Below are positions 16,348 to 25,569 of a stretch of 64,000 nt of DNA, piece by piece. The DNA comes from Putridiphycobacter roseus (GTDB lineage: Bacteria > Bacteroidota > Bacteroidia > Flavobacteriales_D > Crocinitomicaceae). Below the pieces are notes generated by a model. The model did no database searches. It saw only the letters and a list, made by a program, of their open reading frames with translations, and was not told the DNA's origin. Both the position numbers and the translations under genes were made by a program. The stretch is taken from positions 62,001 to 126,000 of the forward strand of contig NZ_QKSB01000005.1 in the NCBI RefSeq assembly GCF_003234935.1, in the 5' to 3' direction. The stretch's first letter is position 1; every line of letters begins with the position of its first letter.

Positions 16348-17073
16348 TCACCATTTTGCTAGTTCGAAGAAGTTGAATTTTGCTTTATTGAGGTCTACTT
16401 TTTCTCGAATGCCATTGATGGTTCCTTTTTCAGAAAATTGCCATAGCAGGGTATTACTGTTCACAAAAGATTTGGGAATGGTTTTAAAATTAGCAATCCA
16501 AAACAATTCTGTTTTTAAGCTTGAATTTTTAAAGACATCATTATAAAAAGACTCATTGGTATAAATAATCGGTCGAACCCCTTTCATAGCAGTATATAAA
16601 TTTAAGAATTTTGTCACAGAGTCTACACAAGCTTCTTTAGAAGCTCCTTTACTTATTTCCACATCTAACACAGGCTTTAAACTTGTTTTAGCGACAATTT
16701 GACTAAAGAAATTAACTTGGTCCAAGACTGGTGAAGTGGGAATAAAAAAATGATACGCACCTACCTTCACTTTTTTCTGGTCCAAAATACGCCTATTTTT
16801 ATCATAGTGTCTGTCTTTAAAATCACTTCCTTCCGTCGCTTTTAAATAGACAAACTGAATGGAATCATTGGCTATGCGCATTCCTAAAGCCATATCCCAA
16901 TCTATTTCCCCTTGGTGGTGCGATACATCAATCCCTAAAATTGTACCTTGTATGGGCACTTGTACACCAAAATTATTATACTTGAAATTTGCATTTCTAT
17001 TTTGTTCCAACAGGATAAACCCCAGAAATGCCACCAAAGTGACACTTACCATGAATACCACCCAGTGTTTCAC
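16348..17073 (-). CDS. GH25 family lysozyme with N-terminal membrane anchor
   Basis: The protein has 241 residues with one N-terminal hydrophobic segment (WVVFMVSVTLVAFLGFILLE), then a glycoside hydrolase family 25 domain: GIDVSHHQGEIDW (first catalytic Asp), FVYLKATEG, GAYHFF, and PVLDVEIS with the catalytic Asp/Glu pair, ending in LLWQFS. It should cut the MurNAc-GlcNAc bond of peptidoglycan from the periplasmic side. The start overlaps the end of the upstream MBL gene by four bases; it is the last gene of a six-gene operon. Confidence 0.9.
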   Translation of the reverse strand: MKHWVVFMVSVTLVAFLGFILLEQNRNANFKYNNFGVQVPIQGTILGIDVSHHQGEIDWDMALGMRIANDSIQFVYLKATEGSDFKDRHYDKNRRILDQKKVKVGAYHFFIPTSPVLDQVNFFSQIVAKTSLKPVLDVEISKGASKEACVDSVTKFLNLYTAMKGVRPIIYTNESFYNDVFKNSSLKTELFWIANFKTIPKSFVNSNTLLWQFSEKGTINGIREKVDLNKAKFNFFELAKW

Positions 17074-17846
17074 GACAAGGTAAACGTTAATCCGTCGTAT
17101 GCCACCTCAACATTTGGTGGCAATAGTTTACTCACCTCATCATGCTTTCCCAATAAATGACTAACGTGTGTCAAATAAGCTTTTTTAGGATTAATCTCTT
17201 CAATTAAAGCCAAGGCTTCGGCCAAAGTAAAATGAGAAATATGTGGGGTTAATCTTAACGCATTAACCACAAGAACCTCTGTCCCTTTTATTTTTTCTTT
17301 TTCCGCTGGGCTGATAAAATTCGCATCTGTAATGTAAGTGAAATCATCAATTCTATAAGCCGTAACTGGCATTTTATAGTGCATTACACCAATTGGAATA
17401 ATCGTTTTTCCAAACAACTCAAACGGGGTTAAATCTACTCTATTCAAAAGCACTTTTGGAATTCCTGGATAATTATCCCCTGAAAAAACATAATAAAATT
17501 CTCTTTTTAAAGCGACTTCTGTTTCTTCATTTGCATACACGGGCATATCTGCTTTTGCCGCATAATTAAATGCCCGAATATCGTCCATTCCTGCAACGTG
17601 GTCTTTATGACCATGCGTAAACAAAATAGCCTCCAAATGCTGCACATTTTCTCTTAACATTTGCTGTCTAAAATCGGGACCAGTATCCACTACAATATTT
17701 TTATCGCCAACACCAATCATAATAGAAGAACGCAAACGTTTATCTTTACTATTGGTCGACAAACAAACAGCACATTGACAAGCAATAACAGGGACACCTT
17801 GTGAAGTTCCCGTTCCTAAAAATGTTATTTGAAGTTTATCTTCCAT
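17070..17846 (-). CDS. MBL-fold metallo-hydrolase (PhnP-like)
   Basis: The protein has 258 residues and contains the HxHxDH metal site (FTHGHKDHVAGMDD), the early LGTGTSQGVPV loop and CQCAVC, a pattern seen in the PhnP/cyclic phosphodiesterase branch of the family. The later histidines are in GVMHYK and LTHVSHLL. It probably hydrolyses a phosphodiester, but the substrate is unknown. It starts one base after the rdgB stop. Confidence 0.9.
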   Translation of the reverse strand: MEDKLQITFLGTGTSQGVPVIACQCAVCLSTNSKDKRLRSSIMIGVGDKNIVVDTGPDFRQQMLRENVQHLEAILFTHGHKDHVAGMDDIRAFNYAAKADMPVYANEETEVALKREFYYVFSGDNYPGIPKVLLNRVDLTPFELFGKTIIPIGVMHYKMPVTAYRIDDFTYITDANFISPAEKEKIKGTEVLVVNALRLTPHISHFTLAEALALIEEINPKKAYLTHVSHLLGKHDEVSKLLPPNVEVAYDGLTFTLS

Positions 17847-18434
17847 CTATGCTTTTATAGTTTGGTTTAAAAAATCGATTAACTTTTGTACTGCTTGTCC
17901 ACGGTGTGAAATATTGTTTTTTTCGGTCATACTCATTTGTGCAAAGCTTTTAGCAAAGCCGTTTGGTACAAAAATGGGATCGTACCCAAAACCTTCTTCT
18001 CCCATTTTGAATTTGGCAATGGTACCATTTACAACGCCTTCAAAAAAATATTCCGTTCCATTTAACTGTAAACTAATTACTGTTTTAAAGCGAGCATTTC
18101 TATTGGTTTCGTGCTTCAACTTCTCCAGCACCAAAGCCATATTTTTTTCATCACTCTTTTCTTTTGCATCTGCATATCTTGCCGACCTTACCCCAGGCTC
18201 TCCATTTAAGGCTTCAATTTCTAAGCCTGTATCATCTGCAAAACAATTTAAATGAAAGGTATGGTAAACAAAAGATGATTTTAGGGAAGCATTTCCTTTT
18301 AAGTCGGGTGCCGTTTCCGGAATATCCGTGTTACAGTCGATTTCTTTTAAGGATACTACAGTAATATTTTTGGGTAGTAATTTTTGAATCTCCCTGACTT
18401 TGTTTTGGTTATTGGTAGCAAATACTATTTTCAT
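17847..18434 (-). CDS. rdgB: Non-canonical purine NTP pyrophosphatase (RdgB/HAM1)
   Basis: The protein has 195 residues, the usual length. Signature segments: FATNNQNKVREIQKLL at the N-terminus, FADDTGLEIEALNGEPGVRSAR, and FGYDPIFVPNG...FAQMSMTEKNNISHRG. It removes ITP, dITP and XTP from the nucleotide pool by hydrolysis to the monophosphate. It lies in the dnaG-to-lysozyme operon with gaps of 0-2 bases. Confidence 0.97.
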   Translation of the reverse strand: MKIVFATNNQNKVREIQKLLPKNITVVSLKEIDCNTDIPETAPDLKGNASLKSSFVYHTFHLNCFADDTGLEIEALNGEPGVRSARYADAKEKSDEKNMALVLEKLKHETNRNARFKTVISLQLNGTEYFFEGVVNGTIAKFKMGEEGFGYDPIFVPNGFAKSFAQMSMTEKNNISHRGQAVQKLIDFLNQTIKA

Positions 18435-18436
18435 TC

Positions 18437-19999
18437 TTAAAAATTTCCGTTTCCTAAATTTGTTGTAATTGGAATATTATCAATCACTTTCTTTTTTATA
18501 TTCCAATGGTTAATAATTTCATCCATGGTATGTACATCCCCATCTTCTGCAATTCGCATCACACTCGATCTTTTAATTTCACTAGGCGATTTAGCACCTG
18601 TTGCCGCCATCAACTCCACAAAAGCATGTATGGTATTTTTTTGAAAATTATACACCCTTTCCGCTTTGTCAGGAACATTTAAACCTTTCATTAATTTAGA
18701 ATTTTGAGTTGCTACGCCAGTTGGACAGGTATTGGTATTACATACTTGTGCGTGGATACAACCCACAGCTAACATCATCCCCCTTGCAGAGCAACATAAA
18801 TCAGCACCTAAAGCCAAAGATTTAATCAATCCAAACCCACTAAACACTTTGCCCGTTGCATTAATTTTCACCTGTTCACGCACCCCATATTTTTTCAATA
18901 ATTCATCTACTAACACCAGACCAACATCCAATGGTAATCCAACAAAATTTGTAAATTCAAGCGGTGCTGCACCAGTTCCCCCTTCAGCCCCATCTACACT
19001 AATAAAATCAGGATAAATTTTTGTTTCCGCCATGGCAACGCAAATTGCTTCAAACTCTGCAGGACTCCCCATACACAATTTAAAACCGGTAGGTTTTCCA
19101 CCAGACACTTTTCTTAAGCGTTGTATAAACTCCAACAAACCTTTAGGACTATTAAAAGACGAATGACCTGGAGGAGAAAGTACCGTAATGTGTGGTTTAA
19201 TTCCTCTTATAGCAGCAATTTCTGGCGTATTTTTAACTCCTGGTAATACGCCTCCATGTCCAGGCTTTGCACCTTGAGATAGCTTAACTTCAATTAACTT
19301 AACTTCCGGTTTAGTAGCATTAGCGATAAAGTTTTCTTCAGAAAAAGTACCATCCTCATTCCTACATCCAAAATAGCCCGTACCAATTTGCCAACAAATG
19401 TCCCCTCCTTGTAGATGATAAGGAGACAAGCCACCTTCCCCTGTATTATGATAAAAATTTCCTTTTTTAGCCCCTTTATTCATGGCCATTACTGCATTTT
19501 TACTCAATGAACCAAAACTCATGGCCGAAATATTATACAAAGCAGCACTATAAGGCTGTGTACATTCTATACCACCAATAGTTACCCTTGGTGCTTCTTC
19601 AGGAATTGCTGCAGGATATAAGGACTGTACAATAAACTCATAACCTTCTTCTGTAATATTGTTTTCCGTACCAAAAGGATGCGTCGCACCCAAATTTTTA
19701 GCCCTTTCGTATATCATTGCCCTAGTGTTTTTATCTATAGGTGCTCCATCTGTTCTTCGCTCTACAAAATATTGTTGTATTTCGGGTGAGATAGACTCTA
19801 ACATATAACGCAAATGACCAATAATTGGGAAGTTCTTTAAAATGGTGTGTTTATTTTGAAAAACATCATATATGCCAATTAAAATTAACGGCCCAAACAA
19901 GATAAACCACCACAAATAGTTCGGAGAAATAAAATTGCTTAATAAAATAATTGTCAGTGAAATGACAAATGAAAAAATGAAAAAAATTGTTCTTACCAT
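18437..19999 (-). CDS. FMN-binding glutamate synthase family protein
   Basis: The protein has 520 residues. Two N-terminal membrane segments (about 1-45) precede a domain like the C-terminal synthase part of GltB: ISAMSFGSLSKNAVMAMN, GEGGLSPYH, KPGHGGVLPG, FISVDGAEGGTGAAPLEF, and cysteines in GCIHAQVCNTNTCPTG for a 3Fe-4S cluster. It lacks the amidotransferase domain, so the true substrate of these standalone membrane-anchored proteins is uncertain. It is two bases from rdgB and three from the channel gene. Confidence 0.92.
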   Translation of the reverse strand: MVRTIFFIFSFVISLTIILLSNFISPNYLWWFILFGPLILIGIYDVFQNKHTILKNFPIIGHLRYMLESISPEIQQYFVERRTDGAPIDKNTRAMIYERAKNLGATHPFGTENNITEEGYEFIVQSLYPAAIPEEAPRVTIGGIECTQPYSAALYNISAMSFGSLSKNAVMAMNKGAKKGNFYHNTGEGGLSPYHLQGGDICWQIGTGYFGCRNEDGTFSEENFIANATKPEVKLIEVKLSQGAKPGHGGVLPGVKNTPEIAAIRGIKPHITVLSPPGHSSFNSPKGLLEFIQRLRKVSGGKPTGFKLCMGSPAEFEAICVAMAETKIYPDFISVDGAEGGTGAAPLEFTNFVGLPLDVGLVLVDELLKKYGVREQVKINATGKVFSGFGLIKSLALGADLCCSARGMMLAVGCIHAQVCNTNTCPTGVATQNSKLMKGLNVPDKAERVYNFQKNTIHAFVELMAATGAKSPSEIKRSSVMRIAEDGDVHTMDEIINHWNIKKKVIDNIPITTNLGNGNF

Positions 20000-20002
20000 A
20001 AA

Positions 20003-21208
20003 TTATAAGTCTTTTTTAATATGTATGTCAGTTTGCGAATAAGGAAATCCAATACCATTTTCACGAAAAGCTTTTTCTATCGCAAAACGAATTTCAGATT
20101 TATAAATGTCGATATAAAAATTCTGTTCGGCCCAAAATACCACGTCCAGCTCCAAACCATTGTTTCCAAAATTTCTTAAACGCACAAAAACAGGTTGGGT
20201 ATTTTTCACCCTAGGGTGCGATTGTGCACACTCCGTAAGCAATTGCTTTGCAAGTTCCACATCTGTACCATAATGAATGGTAATCGGAATTTGAAAACGG
20301 ATAACGCTCGTACTAAAACTCCAATTATTTACACTTTGATGCGTTAAAATGGAATTGGGTATAATTAAAGTTTTCGAGTCCCTAGTCTCTACTTTACTGG
20401 TTCGTAAATTAATTTCTTTTATTTGAGCGATAAAATTATCTTCTCCATTATAATTATGAATTTCAATGATATCCCCTACCTTATTCGACCCTTCAAACAA
20501 AAGCAATAGACCCGATAAAAAATCTTTAAAAATATCCTGCATTCCCAAACCAACCCCAACTAATAAAGCGGCGGAGCCAGTGAGTAACAGATCAATGCTT
20601 AAACCAAAACTACGTAACAATATAATGATGGCAATGGTGTAAATAACGTACTTTGCCAATTGAATTACAACGAACTCTGTACCCTTATCTAACTGTACCC
20701 TTTTAGAGATGTTTTTATGGAAATAAAGCTTTAAAAAATTAACCAGTAGCTTAGCAATAAACACGACTAGAATTACCAAAAAGATATGATACACCGCTAC
20801 GTAAAAACTTTTGACCCTAAAAAACTCAAAAGCCAAAACATTGCCAAAATCAATGTTGGAATTGTTAATATTTAAGCTTTGAAAACAACTGTAGATGACT
20901 AAAAAATAAATCACCTGTTTTATCAATTTCCACAAAGCAATTTCTCTTCCTTCAATCTTAAATTGTTTGCCTTCTAATTGCAATATTTTAAAATACCTTT
21001 TCAAGTATTTAATACACAACTTTCCGATAAGGAAAATGACTAAAAATAAAACAAAATTGATTGGCGCTAAAATAAACCCTTTATGGCTTTGGACAAAAGT
21101 TTCTGATAATTCTGGATTACTATTGATGACATTTAAAGTAGAATCACTGACACCGAATGAACGTGTATCCAGTATGGGATAATTTAATATGTCGTCCCAA
21201 ATATTCAT
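20003..21208 (-). CDS. Small-conductance mechanosensitive channel (MscS family)
   Basis: The protein has 401 residues with about five membrane segments, then the conserved pore helix and beta domain: LLTGSAALLVGVGLGMQDIF, LSGLLLLFEGSNKVGDIIEI, and LIIPNSILTHQSVNNWS, ending in the C-terminal cage. It should open under membrane tension to release solutes after osmotic downshock. It is one base from the dnaG stop, so it should be co-transcribed with it. Confidence 0.93.
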   Translation of the reverse strand: MNIWDDILNYPILDTRSFGVSDSTLNVINSNPELSETFVQSHKGFILAPINFVLFLVIFLIGKLCIKYLKRYFKILQLEGKQFKIEGREIALWKLIKQVIYFLVIYSCFQSLNINNSNIDFGNVLAFEFFRVKSFYVAVYHIFLVILVVFIAKLLVNFLKLYFHKNISKRVQLDKGTEFVVIQLAKYVIYTIAIIILLRSFGLSIDLLLTGSAALLVGVGLGMQDIFKDFLSGLLLLFEGSNKVGDIIEIHNYNGEDNFIAQIKEINLRTSKVETRDSKTLIIPNSILTHQSVNNWSFSTSVIRFQIPITIHYGTDVELAKQLLTECAQSHPRVKNTQPVFVRLRNFGNNGLELDVVFWAEQNFYIDIYKSEIRFAIEKAFRENGIGFPYSQTDIHIKKDL

Positions 21209-23230
21209 TTAAATAATTCTTCTACCTAATTTTGCGGATAAAACCAGTTTTACTTTTTCTAATTTCATTTGTCTTGTCATCAACGCATGAAAACCATCTA
21301 GGTCTTCTGAACCTATTTGTCCCATATCGTGCTGCAAGGTATTGATTTCATCCATCACTTTACAAGATTTATAAGAATAAATTGCCTCTATCACCGCCCG
21401 GTCTAAGTTATCGACTTCCCTTTTGATTTTTACTTTTTGCGTAACCCATTGGGGACTTAATTCATTTTTTTCCGATAAAATATCCACTGCTACATTCGCA
21501 ATGGCTACATCTTCATTTCTTGTAAAATTCTTTTCCTCTAAAATTTTCCCTTCTTCAAAAGCCGTTTTATAGGCTTTAAATATCTCCACAAAATCAGGAT
21601 GAATTAACACCATACCGTCTACCTCTAACTCATGTAAAATTAATTGGACAACACTCACTTCTACAAAAATTTCTTCCTGCTCCCCCTTATCATTTTCTTG
21701 AATTTGTTTAGTTTTAACTGAAAAGGGACCATAATTCAATAACAAACGAATTAGATCTCTTTCTTGGTAGTACAAATTATCATACTTTACCTTTTGTGGG
21801 GTAGTAATTACCGGTGGCGCATCTGTTTGATATTCTGGTGGAATTAAAGCTTCCGGTGGTGGCTCTTCATTGCCCCCAAAACTACTTGGTTGTGAAAACT
21901 GTCTTCTTTTAGCGGCCTTTTGCTCCTTGTCCCTAACTAGCTTTACCAACTCATCCACTAAAATATCTTCCTCAATATCAAAGATATTTGCACACTCCTT
22001 GGTATAAACTTGCTGTTTAATCCTATCTGGAATTAAGGCAATAGAAGATACAATATCTCGGATTAATTGCGCTTTTTTTAAGGGATCACCAGCTGCTTCT
22101 TTACTGAGTAAGTCAGATTTAAAAACAATAAAATCTTTAGCATTATCGGTAATGTAAGTACTTAATTCCTCTGTAGAAGATTTCTTAGCAAAAGAATCTG
22201 GATCTTCCCCATCTGGAAACAACACAACACGAACATTCATGCCATGTTCCAAAATCATATCAATACCTCTAAACGAAGCTTTAATTCCAGCCGCATCACC
22301 ATCATATAAAATGGTAATATTGTCGGAATATCTTTTTATTAAATTAATTTGACCGCTAGTTAAAGAAGTCCCTGAAGAGGAAACTACATTTTGAACCCCG
22401 GCTTGGTGCATGGATATTACATCCGTATAACCCTCTACTAAATAACAATTATCATATTTAATGATATTATTTTTGGCGAAATATAAACCGTAAAGGATTT
22501 TACTCTTATTGTACAACTCCGATTCTGGAGAATTGAAGTATTTGGCAATTTTTTTATCTGCTTTAAGCGTACGACCACCAAAGCCAAGAATTTTTCCAGC
22601 TACACTGTGTATCGGAAACATTACCCTTCCCCTAAAAAAGTCAAAAGATCTTCCTTCTTTGGTTTTAGTTAATCCTGCTTTTTCTAAAAACTCAAGTTTG
22701 TAGCCTTTTTTTAAAGCAGTTTCTGTAAAGGCATTCGAGGTTTCAATACAATAACCCAAATTAAATTTCCGAATGATATCTTCCCGAAACCCTCTTTTTA
22801 CGAAATAGGATAAACCTATTGCTTTACCACTTTCATTTTCAAATAAATTATCTTCAAAATGTTTTGCAGCAAATTCATTAACAATGGACAAATTTTCACG
22901 TATAGTAGTTGCCTGAATTTCTTCAGGAGTTCGCTTACGGTCTTCCTTTATCTCAATGCCATATTTATTGGCTAACCACTTAAGCGCCTCGACATAAGAA
23001 AAATGTTCATGCTCCATTAAAAAAGAAACCACATTCCCCCCTTTACCTGTACTAAAACATTTCCAAATTTGTTTGGCGGGAGAAATCATAAACGAAGCAG
23101 TCTTCTCGTCGGTAAAAGGCGACTTTGCTTTAAAGCTAGAACCTGCTTTTTTCATTTGCACAAAATCACCAATAACCTCTTCTACACGAGCGGTTTGAAA
23201 AATTTCATCTATGGTTTCCTTTGGTATCAA
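21209..23230 (-). CDS. dnaG: DNA primase DnaG with degenerate zinc site
   Basis: The protein has 673 residues and begins at a TTG (stop in frame just upstream), MIPKETIDEIFQTARVEEVI. The N-terminal CHC2 domain aligns well, but the four zinc ligands read Ser37, Thr40, Cys58 and Thr61 (KSPFTDEKTASF, WKCFSTGKGG), so zinc binding is probably lost. The TOPRIM core is intact (YLVEGYTDVISMHQAG, ILYDGDAAGIKAS). The C-terminal part corresponds to the helicase-interaction domain. It makes RNA primers for replication, and is the first gene of a six-gene operon. Confidence 0.96.
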   Translation of the reverse strand: MIPKETIDEIFQTARVEEVIGDFVQMKKAGSSFKAKSPFTDEKTASFMISPAKQIWKCFSTGKGGNVVSFLMEHEHFSYVEALKWLANKYGIEIKEDRKRTPEEIQATTIRENLSIVNEFAAKHFEDNLFENESGKAIGLSYFVKRGFREDIIRKFNLGYCIETSNAFTETALKKGYKLEFLEKAGLTKTKEGRSFDFFRGRVMFPIHSVAGKILGFGGRTLKADKKIAKYFNSPESELYNKSKILYGLYFAKNNIIKYDNCYLVEGYTDVISMHQAGVQNVVSSSGTSLTSGQINLIKRYSDNITILYDGDAAGIKASFRGIDMILEHGMNVRVVLFPDGEDPDSFAKKSSTEELSTYITDNAKDFIVFKSDLLSKEAAGDPLKKAQLIRDIVSSIALIPDRIKQQVYTKECANIFDIEEDILVDELVKLVRDKEQKAAKRRQFSQPSSFGGNEEPPPEALIPPEYQTDAPPVITTPQKVKYDNLYYQERDLIRLLLNYGPFSVKTKQIQENDKGEQEEIFVEVSVVQLILHELEVDGMVLIHPDFVEIFKAYKTAFEEGKILEEKNFTRNEDVAIANVAVDILSEKNELSPQWVTQKVKIKREVDNLDRAVIEAIYSYKSCKVMDEINTLQHDMGQIGSEDLDGFHALMTRQMKLEKVKLVLSAKLGRRII

Positions 23231-23252
23231 TGTTTAAAAAAATAAGTGTAAA

Positions 23253-23260
23253 CAAATTTA
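23253..23260 (-). promoter_or_regulatory. -7 promoter element of the dnaG operon
   Basis: TAAATTTG on the minus strand, 22 bases before the dnaG TTG start. Confidence 0.55.
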
Positions 23261-23333
23261 TTAGAAATAAATCAATTTTCCCCCTATTTAAGACTTTGAT
23301 TTGAGAACTTAGACAATAAAAATAGGATTATTG

Positions 23334-23341
23334 TATATTTG
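23334..23341 (+). promoter_or_regulatory. -7 promoter element of the sprT-like gene
   Basis: TATATTTG lies four bases before the ATG at 23346, so the transcript would be leaderless or nearly so. It excludes the upstream TTG (23331) as a start. Confidence 0.55.
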
Positions 23342-23345
23342 CTAC

Positions 23346-23972
23346 ATGCAAAACAAAGTAGTATTGTACGCAGCAAAACTCGAAAAATTTCTACCTCAAG
23401 AAACTACACTATATGTGGCAGAAATGATTGTAAAATATCAAGTAAATTTCACCATCAGTAAAAAAAGGAAAACCAAACTGGGTGACTATCGCTATCCATC
23501 TGGAGGTAAAGGTCACCGCATTAGCGTTAATGGCGATTTAAATCCTTATGCTTTCTTAATTACCACCCTGCATGAATTTGCGCATTTAAAAGCTTTTAAA
23601 GACTATGGCATTGCTATTAAACCACATGGATTAGAATGGAAACAAACATTTGCTCTTTTATTTCAACCTGTTATTGACCAAGACATTTTACCAACGGATA
23701 TTTATTTGGCAATACGTAACTACTTGCAAAATGCTAAAGCCTCCTCTTGTTCAGATGAAGCACTATACCGCGTACTTAGAAGGTATGATGATAAAAAAGC
23801 TATATTAGTGGAACATTTAACATTGGGGAGTAAATTTATGCTTAATAATTTAATATTTGAGAAAGGTAAGAAGTTGAGAAAGTATTATCTTTGTACAAAC
23901 ACACAAACCAATCGGCAATACAGAGTTTTAGGTATGGCCGAAGTTCAAAAACATATTTTAGATGACAAATAA
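23346..23972 (+). CDS. SprT-like metalloprotease-fold protein
   Basis: From the ATG at 23346 (MQNKVVLYAAKLEKFL) the protein has 208 residues. TTLHEFAHLKAF carries the HExxH zinc motif and KPHGLEWKQTF the third-ligand region of SprT-like domains (compare SprT and SPRTN). The C-terminal part (RKYYLCTNTQTNRQYRVLG) resembles the usual zinc-ribbon region but keeps only one cysteine. Function in bacteria is unclear. The end overlaps the manC start by 11 bases. Confidence 0.85.
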   Translation: MQNKVVLYAAKLEKFLPQETTLYVAEMIVKYQVNFTISKKRKTKLGDYRYPSGGKGHRISVNGDLNPYAFLITTLHEFAHLKAFKDYGIAIKPHGLEWKQTFALLFQPVIDQDILPTDIYLAIRNYLQNAKASSCSDEALYRVLRRYDDKKAILVEHLTLGSKFMLNNLIFEKGKKLRKYYLCTNTQTNRQYRVLGMAEVQKHILDDK

Positions 23973-25041
23973 TTATGCCATCATTATGGCCGGCGGAATC
24001 GGAAGTCGTTTCTGGCCTATGAGTAAAGAATCTTTTCCAAAACAATTTTTAGACGTTTTAGGCACAGGTGAATCATTGATTCAAATGACTTATAATAGAC
24101 TGATAAAAGTAGTACCTGCGGAACACATATACATTGTTACCAATGAAAATTATAAAACATTGGTTATGGATCAATTAAAAATTGCATCTGGACAAGTACT
24201 AACAGAACCACTTAGAAAAAACACAGCACCTTGTATTGCTTATGCGGCACACAAGATTTACAATTTAAATCCAGACGCTAACCTAATTGTCGCGCCTTCA
24301 GATCACCTTATCATAAAGGAAGATAAATTTGTAGACATTATCAATAAAGCATTGGCAAGGTCTGAAAAAGATGATTGCTTGGTAACTTTAGGCATAAAAC
24401 CTTCTCGCCCAGACACCGGATATGGTTATATTCAGTTTGATAATGAAAGTGATTTATTAATGGGAGATGTAAAAAAAGTAAAACAATTTACAGAAAAACC
24501 CAACCGAGAACTTGCAGAAATATTTGTCAAAAGTGGGGATTACTATTGGAATTCAGGTATTTTCATTTGGAAAGCAGCTACTATTATCAAAGCTTTTGAA
24601 AAATTTAAACCAGAATTAAACGCACACTTTACCACCAAAGGCAACGATTATAACACCGAAAATGAACAAGCATTTATCAATGATGCCTTTCTAGCTTGTG
24701 AAGACATTTCTATTGACTTTGCCATATTAGAAAACGCTAAAAATGTATATGTAGTATTGGCTAACTTTGGCTGGTCAGACTTAGGTACTTGGGGTAGTTT
24801 ATACGCACATTTAGAAAAAGATGTGGAAGGAAATGCGGTTCAAGGAGACGGCACTTTTTTATTCGAAACAGAAAATTGTATTGTAAAATTACCGGATAAC
24901 AAACTCGCACTAATTCAAGGATTGCATGACCACATTGTGGTAGAATCTGATGGTGTTTTAATGATTGTTAAACAAGAAGACGAACAAAAGATAAAAGGTT
25001 ATTTAAAAGAAATGAAAGCAAATAAACCACACTTATTTTAA
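23962..25041 (+). CDS. manC: Mannose-1-phosphate guanylyltransferase
   Basis: The protein has 359 residues: the nucleotidyltransferase loop AGGIGSRFWPMSKESFPKQF, PSDHLI, GYGYIQF, FTEKPN and NSGIFIWK are all present. There is no C-terminal phosphomannose isomerase domain. It makes GDP-mannose from mannose-1-phosphate and GTP, the substrate for Gmd and Fcl encoded at 31.3-33.3 kb. It overlaps the upstream sprT-like gene, so they are probably co-translated. Confidence 0.95.
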   Translation: MTNNYAIIMAGGIGSRFWPMSKESFPKQFLDVLGTGESLIQMTYNRLIKVVPAEHIYIVTNENYKTLVMDQLKIASGQVLTEPLRKNTAPCIAYAAHKIYNLNPDANLIVAPSDHLIIKEDKFVDIINKALARSEKDDCLVTLGIKPSRPDTGYGYIQFDNESDLLMGDVKKVKQFTEKPNRELAEIFVKSGDYYWNSGIFIWKAATIIKAFEKFKPELNAHFTTKGNDYNTENEQAFINDAFLACEDISIDFAILENAKNVYVVLANFGWSDLGTWGSLYAHLEKDVEGNAVQGDGTFLFETENCIVKLPDNKLALIQGLHDHIVVESDGVLMIVKQEDEQKIKGYLKEMKANKPHLF

Positions 25042-25047
25042 GTGTAT

Positions 25048-25569
25048 TTATTCACCTTTTAATCGCTGTACAATATTGGTAGTGGAATACCCCGCTACCA
25101 AATCTATCACTTTAACACTCCCTTGGTGCTTTAAGACGAATTCCCTACCCACAATATAAGCAGCAGATGCTGTATCGGTAACACTTGGATCATAATCACC
25201 ACCTTTAACCAAAACATTTGGTACGATCGTCTTGATCTCCTCAATTGGGGTATCTCCATTAAAAAGAAGCACATAGTCTACAAAAAACAAGGCGGCAAGC
25301 ATTTCTAATCTATCGTCCTGTTTATTAATTGGTCTTTCTTCTCCCTTACCCTGATTTTTTACCGAAGCATCTGTATTAAGTGCAACGACAAGTACATCTC
25401 CTAAATCGGCAGCCTTTGCTAAATATTCTACATGTCCCTTATGTAAGATATCGAAACAGCCATTCGTAAAAACGATAGATTTCCCTTCCTTTTTTCTTTC
25501 AGAAACAATTAGATTCGCTTCTTCCGCATTCATCAATACTTTATGGTGCAGTTTGCTCAGTGTTTTCAT
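25048..25569 (-). CDS. rfaE2: D-glycero-beta-D-manno-heptose 1-phosphate adenylyltransferase
   Basis: The protein has 173 residues, corresponding to the C-terminal half of bifunctional HldE. It contains FTNGCFDILHKGHVEYL with the HxGH nucleotidyltransferase motif, ALNTDASVK, RLEMLAAL and VLVKGGDY. It activates heptose phosphate with ATP for lipopolysaccharide core synthesis. The kinase half is not in this window. It starts inside the end of the flippase-like gene (29-base overlap). Confidence 0.93.
   Translation of the reverse strand: MKTLSKLHHKVLMNAEEANLIVSERKKEGKSIVFTNGCFDILHKGHVEYLAKAADLGDVLVVALNTDASVKNQGKGEERPINKQDDRLEMLAALFFVDYVLLFNGDTPIEEIKTIVPNVLVKGGDYDPSVTDTASAAYIVGREFVLKHQGSVKVIDLVAGYSTTNIVQRLKGE

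Noticed and set aside
18437..19999. Complete glutamate synthase large subunit
   Set aside because: The amidotransferase domain is missing and the length is only a third of GltB.
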